64,000 nucleotides of DNA from Bacteroidales bacterium UBA3696 (GTDB lineage: Bacteria; Bacteroidota; Bacteroidia; Bacteroidales; Paludibacteraceae): the NCBI GenBank assembly GCA_002372135.1, contig DFIN01000001.1, positions 8,327-72,326 of the forward strand, in the 5' to 3' direction. Positions 62,745 to 64,000 of the stretch are shown here, piece by piece (position 1 is the first letter of the stretch; each line of letters starts with the position of its first letter). The position numbers and the translations under genes were made by a program. The notes beneath the pieces are model-generated. The model was not told where the DNA came from, made no database searches, and saw only the letters and a list, made by a program, of their open reading frames with translations.

Positions 62745-64000
62745 GCGCAAATCGGGTACGATACGAATAATGCCCCTTATTGCAGTGCTGTGTTTAGCAG
62801 CCTGCAATACGGCAAAGTTCGTACCGCAAGGACAGTATCTGCTCAACAAAACGCGTGTGCAGGTAACCGATACACGCGAGGTAACACCCGGCGAAATGAA
62901 AAACTACCTCAAGCAAGTACCCAACACCGAGGTCTTGGGCTTCTGGAAACTGCAATTGGACATCTACAACACCGCCTCCACGGATACGACCAAGAAAATC
63001 AACCGCTGGTGGACCGGCGTGGCACACCGCTTAGGCGAACCGCCTGAGATTTATGATGAACAACTGACCGAAGCCGGTTGCACCGAATTGCGCAAAGCGA
63101 TGCGCAACAAAGGCTACTTTTCGTCAAGGGTCGATACCGCCCTTGTCTATAAAGGCAAGCGGAAAACGGGTAGTGGCATAGAGAAGTCCAAGGTAGAAGT
63201 AACGTATCGCCTGACGGCAGGCGAACCGTATTGCATACGCCGTATTTCCTACTATTTTCCCGAGTCGGACGACTGGCAGAACGTAGCTGATGACAGGCAT
63301 CGTAAACTCTTGCACGAAGGCGACCGCTTGGATGCCAACGTCTTGGACGAGGAGCGAGCGCGCGTTACGTCCCAACTGCGACGGATGGGCTACTACTATA
63401 TGCAGAAAGACTACTTGCGGTACTTGGCAGATACCACGGTAGGGCATCTGCAAGCCGATATAGAGATGCGTATGGCACCCGTCGTCAGTCAGATGACCGA
63501 GGAAGAACGCCAAAGACTCTTTACGCGTTTCACCATTCGCCGCGTATGCTTTCATACGGACTATGACCCCGCCTTTGTCCCTGATTCGCTCCAACTCAAG
63601 CAGCAGGAAAAAGACAACTACCAATACACATGGTTGGATAAACCCTTGCTCCGTCCGTCGGCTTTGCGCAGTAATTGTCGCATTCGTCCGGGCGACTTGT
63701 ACAACGAGCGATGCATTGAACAGACTTATGAGATGCTCAATCGTTTGGGGATTGTCAAATACGTGGACATCACGTTTCAGCAGGTAGGTGCGGACTCGTT
63801 GGATTGTCACGTGGTGATGTCCCGAAGCAAACTGCACACCGTTTCGGCGGAGGTGGAAGGAACGTATTCGAACGGCGATTGGGGGGTGGCAGCCGGAGTG
63901 GGGTATATCAACCGCAACCTGTTTCGCGGGGCGGAGGAGTTGCAACTCGGTCTGAATGGCAGTTACGAGTGGCGAGCCAACGGCGGACGAGCCATTGAAG
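62743..64000 (+). CDS. BamA/TamA-family outer-membrane protein (partial)
   Basis: 419 codons to the window edge, still open. Start ATG 62743 (MRKSGTIRIMPLIAVLCLAAC, a lipoprotein signal with LAAC box) or ATG 62770. POTRA-like repeats follow (about 40-330: NTAKFVPQGQYLLNKTRVQV, TYRLTAGEPYCIRRISYYFP, YTWLDKPLLRPSALRSNCRI), and the beginning of the barrel (VEGTYSNGDWGVAAGVGYIN, RNLFRGAEELQLGLNGSYEW). Bacteroidota have several such proteins besides BamA; the lipoprotein-type start points to the TamA-like group, which inserts or moves outer-membrane components. Confidence 0.85.
   Translation, partial: MRKSGTIRIMPLIAVLCLAACNTAKFVPQGQYLLNKTRVQVTDTREVTPGEMKNYLKQVPNTEVLGFWKLQLDIYNTASTDTTKKINRWWTGVAHRLGEPPEIYDEQLTEAGCTELRKAMRNKGYFSSRVDTALVYKGKRKTGSGIEKSKVEVTYRLTAGEPYCIRRISYYFPESDDWQNVADDRHRKLLHEGDRLDANVLDEERARVTSQLRRMGYYYMQKDYLRYLADTTVGHLQADIEMRMAPVVSQMTEEERQRLFTRFTIRRVCFHTDYDPAFVPDSLQLKQQEKDNYQYTWLDKPLLRPSALRSNCRIRPGDLYNERCIEQTYEMLNRLGIVKYVDITFQQVGADSLDCHVVMSRSKLHTVSAEVEGTYSNGDWGVAAGVGYINRNLFRGAEELQLGLNGSYEWRANGGRAIE

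Overview
The window looks like a chromosomal segment of a member of the order Bacteroidales; I cannot name the family from the sequence. The grounds are: (i) many genes are preceded by the Bacteroidota promoter pattern TTTG-N19/20-TAnnTTTG (for example at 29547, 36888, 39630 and 53662); (ii) DUF families largely confined to this phylum (DUF4249, DUF4827, DUF3276); (iii) long secreted proteins built of BspA-like, InlB-like and Fibrobacter-major-paralogous (FISUMP) repeats; (iv) LPS genes (lpxB, kdsB) and Bacteroidota-style BamD, RpoZ and BamA/TamA proteins. No rRNA, CRISPR array, transposase or phage module was found. One tRNA gene (Gly, anticodon CCC) is present.

Layout. 1-204: a degenerate start of an exported protein. 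326-1189: an AraC regulator reading leftwards. 1363-8174: a rightward operon-like run with a small secreted protein, two Cthe_2159-type beta-helix proteins, a VTC polyphosphate-polymerase-like protein, DUF4956, DUF2490, and a third Cthe_2159-type lipoprotein. 8213-12142: a small secreted protein, then a TonB-dependent receptor with a DUF4249 lipoprotein. 12067-16864: a large secreted-protein gene on the minus strand broken by a TGA stop and a frameshift. 17042-20011: a FemAB-like GNAT protein and a HipB/HipA pair. 20043-26305: an AT-richer eight-gene cluster (adenylation enzyme, GNAT, two acyl carrier proteins, KAS III-like synthase, SDR reductase, hexapeptide acyltransferase, DUF354 protein), apparently making and attaching an unusual acyl group. 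26324-40141: mostly housekeeping genes (chromate transporter halves, udk, an IMPACT-family protein, acyltransferase, acyl-CoA ligase, lpxB, surE, glmM, DUF4827, FKBP, rfbA, gpmI, CPBP protease), ending in a 770-bp non-coding region. 40184-51757: a 3857-residue secreted repeat protein. 51897-64000: an orphan antitoxin-like ORF, tRNA-Gly, and conserved genes (RNA methyltransferase, nadD, a putative porin, apbE, bamD, rpoZ, coaBC, DUF3276, YtxH/holin-like pair, AI-2E-type permease, kdsB, deoD), cut off inside a BamA/TamA-family gene.

The most interesting signal is upstream of the giant gene. Two copies of a 34-bp site (14-bp arms around a 6-bp asymmetric core, CGACCC or GGGTCG) lie in inverted orientation at 39445-39478 and 39766-39799. 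They flank a perfect consensus promoter that now points at the giant surface-protein gene. This is the layout of an invertible (phase-variable) promoter acted on by a site-specific recombinase. Between it and the start codon lie a 44-codon ORF and an intrinsic terminator whose left arm can also pair with an upstream segment, so attenuation is possible. The other two candidates for undescribed biology are the acyl/adenylation cluster at 20-26 kb and the VTC/DUF4956/DUF2490/Cthe_2159 locus at 1.3-8.2 kb. All functions are read from sequence by eye; none was confirmed by database search.
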